A DNA stretch of 64,000 nt from Megascapheus bottae (GCA_024803745.1 JANJXV010000004.1:50911858-50975857); one strand, 5' to 3'; positions 10,085 to 23,440 are shown, counted from the stretch's first letter. Notes: generated by a model from the sequence alone, not told the origin. Translations and numbers: made by a program.

Positions 10085-10310
10085 AACTAGATGAGAGCCC
10101 TGGTTCATATCTGTCATCCTGGATTAACAGGTGGCAAAGTAGGAGGATAAGAGCTGGCCTAAGTAAGGAAGTGTAATATCCAACTTTAGGGGGAAAAGAA
10201 AGGCAGAAAGGATTAGGAGTATGGCTCAAATATACAGTGTCTACCTAACAAGCTCAAGGCCATAAGTTCAAACCCCAGTAGTACTGAAGAGGAAGAAGAA
10301 GAGAAGGAAA
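10085..10310 (+). mobile_element. Old B1/ID composite SINE, sense
   Basis: A degraded B1-like half (ggttcatatctgtcatcctg, ggaggataag) is followed by an ID-like half with 'gtatggctcaaatatacagt', 'acctaacaagctcaaggcca' and 'agttcaaaccccagtagtac'. It ends in a GAAGAA-rich tail. Divergence is high. Confidence 0.5.
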
Positions 10311-10319
10311 AAGAGTAGA

Positions 10320-11829
10320 AGTAGGAAGATATATGTTTAAATACAAAATATCACACCATTGTTTAGCTTTCATATAATATTGTGGGAGAGACCTCATATC
10401 ATTTGTTATCTTTAGTTTGGGCAGAGGTGATACAATTTTCCAACATTAAATTCCTCAACCTAAGAAATTTCCACTTGTCATAATAAAGCAGACAATTCAG
10501 CAGATGGACACTCACAGCCAGGCAAGATAATATACTGTCACACTGAAAGATTTCTTTAGTTTTCCACATCAGTTTTATCAAGATCATTAAATAATTTGTT
10601 GTTTACAAATAGTTGTCAACTCCCTCTTATACCCCTATCTGAAATGCATATTATCTTGTGCAGAAGGGAGTGAGGAGAGAGCCAAAGATATGGATGCACA
10701 TGCTGATGAAAATATAACAAGGCAATGGGAGAAGCCTAAAGTTTTCTTGTTTAAAGGGTCAAATTAAATGTAACTTTCCTCATTTGTTCTGGATTTCCAT
10801 CTGGGATCTCACTACTGGCTTCATGCATTATTAACTAATTAATTAGTTCCTATACTGTGAAAATCTTGGAAATGAAACCTATCTTTGTAAAAAAGCTAAA
10901 TTTGCAGGTTAAAAACATAAACCTCTCATAGCCATTCTTGTATTTGCCTTTACTTTTCTATAATTATAACTTTGACATATTTAAATTTGGATGCACTTGA
11001 AAACAAATATTGTTAAGAGAAATATAAACATGAATTTAATTTAATAGGTCCTTTTGGAAAGATACTTTCAATGAATGTACTCTTAAGTTTTGATATTATA
11101 AAGCATACCAAGTGAGAAGACTAGAATTTACGAATGGGTCAATGAGATCATAGAGATATAAATGTCCTTTCTACACATATAGCATATAACTTTTATCAAA
11201 ACAAAAGCATAAAAATATTAAGCAAATTGTCTTTAAATATAAATATTTTATGATGTTTGAAATAAGAATTCATCCACATGAACCCAAATATACATGCAAA
11301 TATATTCACAAATATACAAGAACATGCTCTGTGAGTTTAAAGTAAGATACCCAGCCTTGACAAAATGTAAGATTCTATTATATCTACAACAGAAATTTTA
11401 GAACAATAATACGAAGAACTTAATTATCATGTACAGTTTTGATTTTTCAAAACAAAGGCAATAAATCTTTGGCTTTGAAGTTATGGGAAATGTCTTATTC
11501 TAAAAGTCTGTTATTTCTATAAACTATTCTTCCTAATTACCAAAATAACCACAAGCCACATTAACAAAACCACAACCATGTAGTAATGAAAATCTGTGTT
11601 TTCAAGTGCCCTCCGGGTCATTGTCTAGGAATCTCTGAATCATTATAATTAAGAGATATTAAGACAACTTCTCATTGGCTATTTTTTGAATTGCCAAAAA
11701 AAAAAAAAAAAACTGAATCAATTACCAGACCAAACTAAAGGGAAAAGTTTAAAGGGGTCATGGTAACTATCATATCTGTTTTAAAAGTTTCCAAGTTACC
11801 AACACAACAGTGATACTCCCTCGAGACTC
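10320..11829. other. Unique AT-rich sequence
   Basis: No gene recognised. It holds the perfect palindrome AACTAATTAATTAGTT at 10833-10848 and an A19-type run at about 11695-11713. Confidence 0.5.
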
Positions 11830-11995
11830 TACTGGACATGACCCTTACAACTTAGGGTAGGGAAGGGGAGTCAGAAAGGAGGAAAGTAAGGAGAAAATGA
11901 GGGAGGGGGTAACACTTCAAAAGAAATGTGCTCATTACCTTACTTATTTAACTGTAACATCCAGACATCAACTTTACAGTAAAACAATATTTTTT
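11830..11995 (+). mobile_element. L1 3' UTR end, sense, diverged
   Basis: G/A-rich block (ggtagggaaggggagtcag), then 'atgtgctcattaccttact', 'taactgtaacatccagacat' and an A-rich end. This is the same order of motifs as 1-160 and the other sense 3' ends. Confidence 0.45.
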
Positions 11996-12227
11996 TAAAT
12001 CAGGTAATACTACCTAATTTATTAAACAAATATATCATTTTAAAATCTACCTTTTATCACTTATCCATTTATACTGACATTAGTTTAACGGATCCTTGTA
12101 AGTGATTAATCAGCTCTTCGTGACTCTTTTTTTCTCCAAATACTCTGGATTAGAAATGTTGTGTTATCTTAATATGTATATCTGTAAGTTAAAATTTGAT
12201 AATTTTTCATGTGTCAGATATCAAACA

Positions 12228-12470
12228 TTAATTCACTAACTTATTCATCCATGCTTAAGCAATAGCATATTGAAAATCAATTATATACCAAATTAAAACA
12301 ATTTTCCAGGGCCACAATGACCAATAAAAACTTTATTGTTCTGAAGGCTAATTGTACGGATTTAAAAATAAAACTGTGTATAAACAACTGTAGCAATTAC
12401 TTTAATAGATTTTTCTATAAATTACTTCAAAAGATGTGACTTTGGAAAGCAAATCTTGAGTTTTGATAAA
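12228..12470. repeat. Probable ancient L2/MIR-type relic
   Basis: 'attcactaacttattcatcc' followed by 'gggccacaatgaccaataaa', 'ttgttctgaaggctaatt' and 'gtgtataaacaactgtagc' follows the order of a common old mammalian repeat (attcattcattca ... agtgaacaa ... ttctaatgg ... ataaacaa). The match is by eye and weak. Confidence 0.3.
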
Positions 12471-14357
12471 TAGATGGCACTGTAGAACAAAATGAAGGTA
12501 TGTTGTAAGCAAATGTTTCTATAACTTTCAAATGAAGTATAGGAATAGAAATTCCAAAATAATTAGCCATAATATATGTTAAACAAATATAATTTGAAAA
12601 TTGTCTTGAAAGTTATAGGGAGGAGACTTTGAAGGATTTAAAGATGTCTTATAGTCAAATTTGAATGTTTATAAAGTTTGGAGGATAGATTGGATCCAAG
12701 CTGAAAGAAGAGGAGAGACAAGTTGAGGAAACTCCTGGAATAGCCAAGGTGAAACATAAAGATTTTGAAACTCAAGTTTTAGCTTATGGGAGAGGAAAGA
12801 GCATTGCAGGTCACAGGCAGATAAACAGTTGACACAATGTTGACTGGCAGGCAGATATAAGATCAAGATAAATATTGATTCTCTGAGGTAACCCTCAGAG
12901 AAAGGTGTATGGACACATTAGCCTTTGTTCCCTCCCTGTTCCCTCCTCCTCCCCCCAAACTACTTGCATATGAAGCTCCATAAGTAATTTATAAAATTAT
13001 GTATAAGTTAGAATTTATTACAGAATAATAGGATTGATACTAACACTAGCAAACCTGGAGAAACTGTGCATATCCTTCTGAAACCTGTCTGTCCCTCACA
13101 TTTACAATAAAATTTAAACCTCAAATATACATACAAACATATATAATAAAAAATAAAGAGTATACAATTAAAGAAATTTAATTATATAAAAGATCCAATC
13201 TGTGTGTGCCTATCTATAATTTTGCTTTAAACAAACTAGAAATAATTAGTGGAAAACTTCTCTTGTTCATGGTTAAGTTTCACAGAGAATCTTCAATTCT
13301 TATGACAGTGTTTCTCATAAAAACGAAGACATTAACGCAATTTTATGTAAGGATTTCAGGTTATAATCTATAATTTAAAGTTAACCTATAAGTTGGGCAA
13401 TATAATTTAGTATGAAAATAAGTAAATTTTATATCAATATGTTCACAAGTGTTATTTGATAAAACTTGACAGTTTGTAATACCTCTTCTGAAACAAATAA
13501 TAAAAGAAACGTGATAATATTTTTATGAATTTTTTTTAGAAAACTTAAGATTGTAAATATTGAAAACATTTATTCAGACATTGGCAGTGAATCAAGAGTA
13601 GCTACTATCGTTTCTTACATTTAGTATTCTAGGAGACAATAGGAAATCTAAGTGAGAATTTTAAAATGAAATATGTAATTATTTTCAGATAACAACTTTT
13701 GAAACTGCAGGAAACTAAAACTGCACAATTTTTAGGTATTTTGAGTTGACAAGCACTTCTTAAATGTTATTTAACAAACAGATCACAGAGAATGAAATAA
13801 AAAGATAAAGCTATGTAACTAATAACTCTTGGTCATTAAATGATAGTACTATACCAATGGATAGATAGCAAACAAGATAGTCAAGGTAGAGATTTTCAGC
13901 CATAGAAATGACAACGTTCTCTTACTAAACTGTTTCATAAAACTAAAATTTTTCAATTAGGAACAATCAAAAGGAAACCAACTTCAAGAAACAAATAGTA
14001 AGAAACAAAGATAATGAAAATAATATAATAAAATAAAAATATCAAATAATAAGGAACAAACAAGAGAAGTCAGTGACCAGCTGTAAATTAATTAAAACTC
14101 TGGTACCAAAAATAAACTCACCAACCTACAATCAAACAAAAAATGGGCAAGAGTTTCTAAGAGAGTAAAAGGTTTATCACATGGTTGATTGGAAGACTAT
14201 GAAGAAACTGACAAGTACATATTTCATGCAGAAATAGTTTAAGTGGTGATGTGTGACAATATAATATTAAGATTTGGGTATGATGGAAAAACTGAACCTC
14301 TCATGATATGTTATCACTTTGTAATATTTTCTTAGCTATTACATGCTATTTCCATAT
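12471..14357. other. Unique AT-rich sequence
   Basis: Nothing recognisable apart from a short C-rich patch near 12930-12958. No long reading frame. Confidence 0.5.
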
Positions 14358-14372
14358 AAGAAATGTTTACTA

Positions 14373-14569
14373 GCCAGGAGTTCGGCCTAGTGGTTGAGTG
14401 CTTGCCTAGCATGCACGAAGACCCGGGTTCGATTCCTCGGTACCACATAAGTAGAAAAAAGCCAGAAGTGGTGCTGAGGCTCAAGTGGTAGAGCTCTAGC
14501 CTTGAGAAAGTCCAAGGACAGTGTTCAGGCCCTGAGCTCCAGTCCAGGACTGGCAAAAAAAAAAAAAAA
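14373..14569 (+). mobile_element. Dimeric ID SINE with TSD
   Basis: Two tRNA-like modules in tandem. The first has an A-box-like TGGCCTAGTGG-type segment and an exact B box GGTTCGATTCC. The second starts at 'aagtggtgctgaggctcaag' and ends at 'aggactggc' plus A16. A duplicated target AGAAATGTTTACTA flanks it at 14359-14372 and 14570-14583. Pol III transcription is what the family normally uses. Confidence 0.95.
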
Positions 14570-14592
14570 AGAAATGTTTACTAAAGTGCTAA

Positions 14593-14595
<3 letters not shown>

Positions 14596-14636
<41 letters not shown>

Positions 14637-14704
14637 TGTATGTGTTTATCTGTCTGCCTGTCTATCTCTATCTATGTATCTATCTATCTATCTATATCTA
14701 TGTA
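14596..14704. repeat. Compound (TA)n-(CA)n-(CTAT)n microsatellite
   Basis: TA run at 14596-14626, short CA run, then CTGT/CTAT units to 14704. It lies 13 bp to the right of the SINE target duplication. Confidence 0.95.
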
Positions 14705-17700
14705 TATTGCTAGATAGTTAGGATTTGTGTATTTTAATGTATATCCTCCATCTCGTTTAAACAAAATGTTTAATGAAAAACATTACAATTGAAAAGTTGG
14801 ACAAGGATGTAGCTGTGTTTAAAAACTCATCATGAGGAATTTGTATAATAGGAAGTAAATTCTGCTTGAAGAAGCTCTGGGCCTAAATTATAGATGTGAA
14901 AGGAAAAGGAGGGGAAATTTCCTGAAGGAAATCACAACCAGAAATAACTGACGATAATGTATAAAGACTGCAGAAGTGAAGATCTTGTGCAGCAGATGCT
15001 GACACTATGTGGCCAAATGCAATTCAAGGTGTGAGATTTTATACAGGAAATGAAGGAAAGGAAAAATGAACATGCCATATTCTTCCTGTTTAGCTTGTAA
15101 TTTCCATTGTATTCTTATTTCCAAGATGTGAGTGCCAGGTGCTTATGTTTTTCATATGCTTTGGTGGTGAAGTCCAAAACATAATCAGGCAGGGTCATGA
15201 AAGAAATATTTGTCTGTTGTTCAGTTTTCGTCTAATATGGCGTAGGCCTCTGCAGTTCTAGTTTTCTCTAGCACATACTTTCTCTCATTTGATGTGAAAA
15301 CAAGCTTACATGTTTCTGTATAAACCAAATACATAAAACAGTTAACCAAATGACTGATATGTTATTTTTAAGCAGTATTGACAATTAAAAAAAACCACAG
15401 TCTTGATGCAAACCAATCATTCCCATCCTTACTAATAAGAAAGTTTCTACTAACCACAAAGGCAACAAAACAAGTCCTCTAATACTAATAATTTAGAATT
15501 ATTTTAAAACCCAAAACTGTGAAATAATCTCAAAGAACTTCTGTTTTCAAATCCTAAACATATTTAAGAAAAAGGACTTCTCCAAGTTCAGTGAAAATGT
15601 ATGCTCACTTCAAGATGCACCTGCCTTTTTAAATGTGAAATCTCTTTTACTTATTTTAAAACATTTGTTTTGTTATGCAGTCCAAATAACCTAATATAAG
15701 TATTTTGCAACAACAGCTGCTAATGTTGCTCGATTTACCCATAAAGTTAGCTCAGATGCCAAGAGAAAAAATTCATTCCTTTCATGGCCATTTAAACAGT
15801 CTTCTGGAATAGAATCTGTGGATCTAGCAAATATACATTAAATCTTCAGTACAGAAATAAGGAACAAATATTTATTGTACTTATTAAGTACAATACTGAG
15901 ATGAGAACAAAATCCCTGAGTCAGGCCTATGTACAGTGTAATCTCTGCTAGTTTAATGCAAGTTGGATGAGGTCTGTACCTTAATATCTGAAGGAGAGAG
16001 TAACAAATATAGATTTTTAGTGCTAAGTCTGCCAAAGAACAAAGAGAATCAACATTATGGAACGTCACATACTTTTTTCATAAAGAAGCTCTTCATCACT
16101 ACACAGGCATTCTAGGAACTACCTAAATTAATTTGAAGATATCAAAACACCTTCTTGATTCTTGAGTTTTTACTATTAGTGGTATTCCTGGGGTTTATAT
16201 AATGTTGGATACATGGAGTAACTTAGCAGTTTATGTAGCAAAAAAGCATTAAAATGTCTCAGAAACGGTAGGCTTTGTGAATTCAGACAAGCATATATTA
16301 TGATGAGCCTGATAGGAAATTCGTCTCAGATTTTCTTACTGTTCAGGCTTGCTCTCAATTGGTAAACAATGAATATACCACCTACCAACTTAGCTGTTCA
16401 AACTCTTGTAATTGTACCACTGATCCCAGAGGAAGCAAATGTAAGGACATAATAGCCTTTTCAGGATCTGTAGTTTGTCAAGAGAAGGAACACACATGGT
16501 CTACAAAAGAAAATAATTTAAACCAAAATGTCATCAGTGCGGAGGCCTTTATGTATTTTGTGGTTTTCCTCACTGAAGCAGGAAAAGTACTCAATTTGTA
16601 ACATATTGGTATGATTATTTTGAACTCAGTTGAGATTTTCAGGAGAAGGCCCATTAGATTGCCTTTCTTTGATTGTGGGAGCTTTCTCTTCAAATAAGAA
16701 AAAAAATCATTTTCAACATACATGTCAAATTTTAGAGTATCCAGGGTAAATTGTCCTGCAAAATTACATAAGTTTTATTAGTAAGAGAAAGAAAAGGAAT
16801 AAGGTTTCAATATGATGGCTACAAAAGTTATAAAATATTAAATGACTAAGGAGAAATACTGTTACATGAAATAGACAAGTGTCAATGAGCTTAATAGTGT
16901 TTTTTTGTGAATAAGATGTTTTTCTAATATTCACAACTAATTAACTAAAACAATAAAGAGTTGTTGGATCTTTATTTGTAGATGTTTTTGTTTTAAAATA
17001 CAATTTTAGAAGCAGAATGCCTTTTCTTTCTAATGCTCATTTTACAAAAGTTCAGTCTAGTAACATGAGCATGTGGAGAAATATCTAATTTTTAACCATA
17101 ATAAGAACGTTCTGACAATCACTTTGACCATCTGCGACTATCACTTAAAATAATCCATTTGTACATTTTGTGTAATGTGAAAATATTCTCTCATTAACAT
17201 TCAGTTTGGGTGAATGTAATGAAAACTGCCACATCATAATGAAAGACTATGATTGTGCTTCCAAAGAACTTTTAAAAGAGAAAGACAGACAGTCCCAAAG
17301 TCTTTTGGTTTCTCTTACCAGGGACTGGCAAATGAAGAGAAGAAAAGGGGAGAAATACAGTCAGGAATCCAATATAGAATCTACAGAATTAAGAAAAGTG
17401 GAGGAATGGGGTGGTAGGAAGGGATGAATGAAATTTTGAAAAGTGTGACACTGATCAAGATATTCATAAACTGCTTTGTTAAATGGTAGCTCCTTTTTAC
17501 TACTTAAACACAACAATAATAATAGAAAATCTGTTCCTATTGATGTGTCAAAACCAAATGAAACTTATTGCAGTAATGAATTATTAAATTTTACTAAATA
17601 ATGCTATAATTTGTGAGTCAGATTTCTTAACTTAGTGACTGAAAATTCAACATTAAGGGAAACATAAAACAAGAGGTTCATATCCTAGACTTCTTTCCCT

Positions 17701-18380
17701 GCTTTAGTAATGCTGACCATTTTCAGTGAATACCTTGGCAGCAAATTAAAGACATTTCAAATCTGAAGAGACAGATCATTCCCCTGAAGTTCTTATTGGG
17801 TGAATTCACACTTCAAGCAGCAGTGGCCATGCTGAAGCTTAGAGCCACATGAGCTAGGGTTAATCACTACTGTCCTTCCAATCTCCAGCCAATCTCCAGA
17901 GGCCATCAAAGAGAAGACATTGCCTCCTCCTGACCATAAAGGAAATTGCAGTTTAAGTCCAATGTTTTCCCTTACTGCTAAGAAGTTATAAATTAAAAAA
18001 AAAAATAGAAAAAGGAAATAAGTATACCTCTTGTGCAGATTTCCTGTTATGAAGAAGTAAACACTATGCTCAATTCTACTAGATTTCTACTAAGTGAATT
18101 TTGGCTAATATACTACTACTATATTCTTTGTGTATCTACAGCAGATGGACTAAAGACAGATAGGAAGAAAGCCAGCAACACCTTTTTTGCAGGTTAAAAA
18201 AAAGTGGGCTGGAATCCTGCTTTCAAGATGAAATTGGACTTCAAAAAGAGAACAACTCAATTTTGAAAGGATAGAGGGAAACATAAACTATAAGCAGACT
18301 CAATTTCATTTTCATCATATAATAATATATGTGACTATATATATGTATTTATCTGTGAATATGTGTGTATATATGTGTAC
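14705..18380. other. Unique sequence, 3.7 kb
   Basis: The longest SINE-free stretch of the left half. An 80-codon frame at 16359-16601 has Cys-rich start residues (SCSNSCNCTTDPRGSKC) but no splice sites or known domain. A 73-codon frame at 17206-17427 is also unremarkable. No repeats recognised. Confidence 0.45.
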
Positions 18381-18390
18381 CTGTATATGT

Positions 18391-18414
18391 ATGTGTGTGT
18401 GTGTGTGTGTGTGT

Positions 18415-18480
<66 letters not shown>

Positions 18481-18488
18481 TGAGAGAG
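18391..18488. repeat. Compound (GT)n-(GA)n microsatellite
   Basis: GT at 18391-18414 changes directly into a GA tract to 18488 with few interruptions. The same TG-to-AG transition occurs at 37943-38054. Confidence 0.95.
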
Positions 18489-18589
18489 AAAGTATTTGGG
18501 CTTTATGTTTGCTAGGTGCTTTAACCATATTTCCACCTTGTTTTGCTCTGTTTATCTATGACATATCTCTTTTTTTAAAATCGTGGTCA

Positions 18590-18905
18590 GCCGGAACTAT
18601 GACTCTCCTATTTACATTCTTTCTGTGTATTTTTTCTGAAAGAGCTGGGATAACAAAAATGCATCACCATGCCCTGTATTCTATATCAAGATATCATCTT
18701 CTGATCGTTTCTGCTCAGACTGACCTGAAACCATTATCTTCAAAATCTTATCTTCCTCAATAACTAGAATCGCACACAGAACACCAGCTATTGGTTAAAG
18801 ATGGGGGTCAAGCAAAACTTTCTCCCAGAGTTGCCTTCAGCAATGATCAGCCTGATCACCTCCTCCCAAATACTTGGAATTATAGGCCTGAGACCCCCTG
18901 GAATC
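18590..18905 (-). mobile_element. Degenerate B1-like SINE remnants, antisense
   Basis: Three successive blocks look like decayed antisense B1 ends: 'gagctgggataacaaaaatg', 'aataactagaatcgcacaca' and 'tacttggaattataggcctg'. Each follows a polypyrimidine stretch. No tails or duplications are visible. Confidence 0.35.
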
Positions 18906-19979
18906 CAGTAATTGCATACATTTTTTTTAAAGATAGGTTTTTATCGGTAACTATAAAAATGATTTTTTAAAACTATATCTACAGCATACATACATTTCTT
19001 AGAGAATAGAATATTTCAATAAGGAAATAGGTAAATCCTGGAAAAGGAGGTAAGGACTTCTGCCTATAAACTCCAAGGTGAGTTAGTATGTGTGAAGATG
19101 ACTTGGAAGTTTGTGGTAAATAAAGATTGTTTGATAAGATTCCTTATGCTGAGTCACTTCCTTTATGAGTCGTCCTTGCACTCATCTTTCAGGCACTGGG
19201 AGAGGAGATTAGCTTTATGATTGGCAATTCACGTCACCCTGTCACACAGAGCTTGAGGACCTGGTTATAGGATAATAGGCTGCATAAAGATCCCTGTCTG
19301 CTAGCCTCAGTTACCTTCATCTGAGCTTGACCCAGGAGGGCTGGGGAGCAATGATGACATCGCAGCCTGCCATGTTCTTCTCTCTGGTTCTCTTTCTCCT
19401 CAGAAAAGAGAAAACACAGATAAGAGGGCGAAAGACAGGAATTCAGAAAAGAAAGGAATTCAGCAAAGAAAGAATAGTTTCCTTCATTCAACTGCTAAAA
19501 AGAGAAAAATGTAGTTCTTCTTGTTGGTCAATTGACTGTCTAGAGGCAATTTTCCTGAAGCTTTCTTTTTACTTAGTGGAGCAGTACGCTGGGAGTCTGC
19601 TTTCTCTCATCTTCAGCTGGTAATAGTTACATATAAACACCTGTGCCCAAGGATCTCCATGCTCTGAGTTTTATCTAAATAGTGTGATTATATTCCTTGA
19701 TTATTGCATATAAATAGATATGCATACACAAAATATTCTACTTATTTAATCAAAAATATGCTTTCATTTTATCTTGTCCCTGTGAAATCCATTTTGTGTG
19801 ATTCTGAAAAACTTGATGTATATATAGACATATATATAATTAAAATGTCAGTCTCTGTTTATTTCTTAAAGATAAGATCTTGTTAATTATTTTTGATCTG
19901 TCAATATTTATTAGTCATTATGTTTTTTTAATTATTCTGAGTACTTAAGTCAGTATGCAAGTGTTCTTTATAAAACATT
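18906..19979. other. Unique sequence
   Basis: A frame at 19327-19623 and its minus-strand counterpart at 19234-19491 overlap. Neither shows a family signature. Confidence 0.45.
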
Positions 19980-20112
19980 CTCCTGTTCTTCCTCCTCCTT
20001 CCACCGCCTCCTCCTTCTCCACCTCCTCCTCTTCCTTCTCCTTCTTTTTCATTTTCATCTTCATCTCTTTCTCTTTCTCCTCCTCTTCCTCCTCCGTTTC
20101 CTCCTTCACCAT
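19980..20112. repeat. Imperfect pyrimidine-rich tract (CCT/CTT)n
   Basis: Mostly C and T in triplet-like units, interrupted by a few A and G. The minus strand is therefore open as a Glu/Lys-rich frame, which is an artefact of the repeat. Confidence 0.85.
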
Positions 20113-20564
20113 CTTCTTGTAAACCAGAATAAATGGAGGACTCTTAAAGAGAGCTGCTATCAGGGATGGGTTTTGGAAAGTTTGTGTCACAGAGTCTGCC
20201 TTTAATATCACATTGTAATAGCTACTTTCAAAAGTCATGTTTGATTAGGGCTTACTAAAATTTCCAGTGTCAATTGCAGCTGTAAAGGCAAGAATTCTTC
20301 AGTATATAAAAAAACACAATCTCACTTCATAGCTTGACATTCTTTTATTTTGATGAGACAGGTAACTCTAACAAAAGTATTATAATACATAGCTTTACAT
20401 CTTATCAGCATATATTAGTTATGGACTTCATTGTTGCATGGCTTCACCATTCAACTTGTATGATTACTCCTGTTTTTCTGTTATTAAAGTATCAGGGAAA
20501 ATGAGAATTTAAAGTGCTATTCTAAAACTTAGGTTCAAGGATTTTCATATAAATCTAAAAGTTG
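20113..20564. other. Unique sequence
   Basis: No repeat or gene recognised. Confidence 0.5.
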
Positions 20565-20572
20565 AGGAATTT

Positions 20573-20769
20573 GTTTGCCAGTCCTAGAGCTTTAAACTCA
20601 CAGGCTGAGCACACTATCCTTGGGCTGTCTCAAGGCTAGAGCTCTACCACTTGCGCCACAGCACCGCTTCCAGCTTTTTCTATATATGTGATACCGATGA
20701 ATCGAACCTGGGTCTTTGTGCATGCTAGGCAAGCATTCTACCACTAGGCAAAAATTCTGGCCCAGATTA
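20573..20769 (-). mobile_element. Dimeric ID SINE, antisense, with short TSD
   Basis: Plus-strand reading: 'tttgccagtcctagagc', 'caaggctagagctctaccac', linker, then 'gaatcgaacctggg' (B box with one change) and 'catgctaggcaagcattct'. AGGAATTT repeats at 20565-20572 and 20770-20777. Confidence 0.9.
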
Positions 20770-20860
20770 AGGAATTTTGATATTAATGTGTTAATTTATT
20801 TTTCCTTAAATAATATTTTTCTTTATCTTCTTAGAGACTAAAACAAGAATATTGTTATCA

Positions 20861-20884
20861 TTAATATATATATATATATATATA
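20861..20884. repeat. (TA)n microsatellite
   Basis: About 12 TA units in AT-rich unique DNA. Confidence 0.9.
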
Positions 20885-22374
20885 GCTATCCACTAGGTAA
20901 GATACATTTTACTAATAATATTACAGGTTGTTTAGCAAAGTACTGTGCATGGCAATTTAATCACTATGATGGTAAATGAATGGAAGTTAACATTAATGCA
21001 TGAAAATTTAAAATGCAGTTTGTTGCTAAGATTAAATAGAAAGCTGTTAATATAATGAACCTGTCTGAATTAATGATTTAATCTGAATTTTTCTAGTTTG
21101 GGAAAACTGAGAAAATTATAAGTCTTTAGGGTAATTCTCAATAAGAGAAAAAAAAAAGCTGAGGATAACTGAAGCACATTGCCTATAGATATATGTAAGC
21201 CCTCCCGTGGAGTGAGGATGACGCTCAGCTAATGGAAAGCTGGCTGCCTGTTTGCAGAATGAGCAGGAGCGAATACACCAAAAGCATTAATGTTTCATAG
21301 GAGCTGTTAGTAGTGCATCCTCATGATGATATCTTGAGAGATCAGGCTACATTCCTATATTTAGAAGAAAATGGAACTTACTGGAGGCCACTCAACCTTA
21401 TACACACTTAGTGAATTACTTTCTAAAGGTCATTTCATGAGTCCCAGAAAGTGGATTCTGAAGAATTAAGCTGTGACAATGTTTTCTACAGATTACCCAA
21501 GAGTTTGCTGTCAGAAGCAAAAGTTCCATTGCAGCCTTATGTTAACCTTCTCCAGCAATTATAAACTCAATGTACACACTGAAGATTTCCCTGAAACAGA
21601 AACTTTCTACTTTGTAATGCATTTTTGTGTATATGTTTAAAATACTTAATAAGTATATAGATTCTACACAATAGTTGAAACTATGAATCTATTTTGAAAT
21701 GATTCATAAGGATATTTGTAAGAACCAAATATTTACTAATGCCAAGCATGAAATTTATTTATAATCAAAATATTATATTCTCATGACATCAAAACACCCA
21801 TGAATCATATACTATAGATAAAACAACCTATCAAAATATCTATACAAGAAACCATACTCTTATATCTTAGATATAACTAAAAGTTCTTAAGTATATTAGA
21901 ATGAATTTTTTTAGAATAAAATTTTTGTATAATTAACAAATTATAATAGTAAATGTTTTTTTTTTAATTTCATGATCACATTAAACAGAGCTGAGTAGTA
22001 AAACAGGCAAACAATCACAGAAGTAAAACATTATTTTTGGTGAGATAATGGTGGAAAAGAATCATTGGTTCTCTTCTTGTAAAGCTATTTAATGTGAAAA
22101 GAAAACACTCTACAAACACTTAATTTTTCAGAGTTTTGGCTCCTCTTACATAGTATCACTCAACCATAAATAAAAAGAAGAAATACATTTATGTGGTTTA
22201 TACAAGGGCTCGAGAGAGTGAAGTATTTGTAAATACTTTAAATTATTTTCACAGTATTAAATATTGCATAAGGTACTACTGTAGTTAGTGAGAACTCTAG
22301 AAAATGAAAACAAATACAATTTTTTAATTTCAAATACTTTTATTCTGTAGATTGCCTTGACTCTGTTGATTGCC
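20885..22374. other. Unique sequence with a less AT-rich core
   Basis: No repeat seen. The 21170-21560 part has more balanced base composition than its surroundings and no open frame. It is the sort of block one would test for non-coding conservation. Confidence 0.45.
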
Positions 22375-22693
22375 CATTTTTTCATATATTTTTATTGTAA
22401 TTAATAGAAAGGTTACATTATATTCACCAGATACATTACTTCACATACATTGATACCCTTTCTCCTGTCATGGTCCCCATTTCCCTCCCCCACCCCCCCG
22501 CCGCTCATGTTGTATTCCCCCCTTCCCTATCCAATTTCAAATAACCAATCAAGCATGTATATATAATATATCAGATAACAAGGTGAAATACTGTAACAAT
22601 ATGAGATAACCAAGGGACAGCAAAAGAGATGAGAAATAACATAGTACATTAAGGAGAACAATCATTCATTATATGGCTTTTGTTTCTATATCA
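22375..22693 (-). mobile_element. LINE-1 3' UTR fragment, antisense
   Basis: Begins with the tail (ttttttcatatatttttatt), then 'acattgataccctttctcc', the C-rich run (cccccaccccccc) and 'tatggcttttgtttctatat', as at 5349-5690. It is 5'-truncated about 320 bp from its end. A short internal deletion removed 'gaaggtgcat' relative to the other copies. Confidence 0.9.
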
Positions 22694-23229
22694 TGTGTAA
22701 ATTGGTTCATAGAGTCATAGAATATTACAGGGGTAAATTCATTAAATTCATCCCAAACATTCAGAGTCGATGTTTTATGAACTGAGTAAATAGTCTCTCT
22801 GCTTCTATCTAACACACTAAAGAGGCTGTATATGAGTATAGTTCTACATGTATTAGAAAAGGGATTTTCCTTGAGAAATTATCCACCGATTGATTTGGTT
22901 TATCATTTAAAATCTCTGATGGTTATTCAAAATTGCATTTCTGCTCTGCCGTCTTTTGTATGTTTTCAGATTGATTTGTGATTTCTTACATTCCTTTCCC
23001 CAGAATAAACAGCTGGAGAACATCAGCAGTTTTTTCTTTGTTGGTCTGGTCTCCAGAAAAGAGGAGAGGTTAATCTAGTTAAAAGAAGCACAGGCAGGTG
23101 GAGCGGTGGCTCAACACAATCTGGCTATGTCATGAAACTCATAATTGTCACTAAACAAGTTTGCTTAGAGGCACAAAGCCATTGTCAATATGTCCTGTAG
23201 CCCTTACTAATATAACAAACAATTAGATT
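22694..23229. other. Unique sequence
   Basis: Nothing recognised. 'ggtggctcaac' at about 23106 looks ID-like but is too short to call. Confidence 0.45.
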
Positions 23230-23440
23230 TCTTTCTTTCTTACTTCCCTTCTTCCCTCCCTCCATCCCTTCTTCTTTCTTTTTTTTTTAAATTTTGCTCT
23301 GTTTGTTGTTTGTTTTTCTTTTGTTTTGTTTTGGTTCTGAGATTCAGCGTCCTGTAATGTTAGGCATGTACCACTTGAGACATATTCCCAACATTTTGCC
23401 AAGTAGCTGGATTACAGGTATACACTAGCATACCCATCCT
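23230..23440 (-). mobile_element. Pyrimidine tract plus old ID/B1 SINE remnant
   Basis: CTTT/CCTT units and T-rich DNA (23230-23330) lead into 'ttctgagattcagcgtcctg', 'gtaccacttgagacatattc' (antisense ID) and 'aagtagctggattacaggta' (antisense B1). The T-rich part is probably the decayed tail. Confidence 0.5.

Noticed and set aside
14400..14440. Possible tRNA gene from the GGTTCGATTCC box
   Set aside because: The sequence cannot form a full cloverleaf and belongs to the dimeric ID SINE with target duplications.
18315..18763. 132-codon plus frame and 73-codon minus frame
   Set aside because: Core is the GT/GA microsatellite read as Val-Cys and Arg-Glu repeats.
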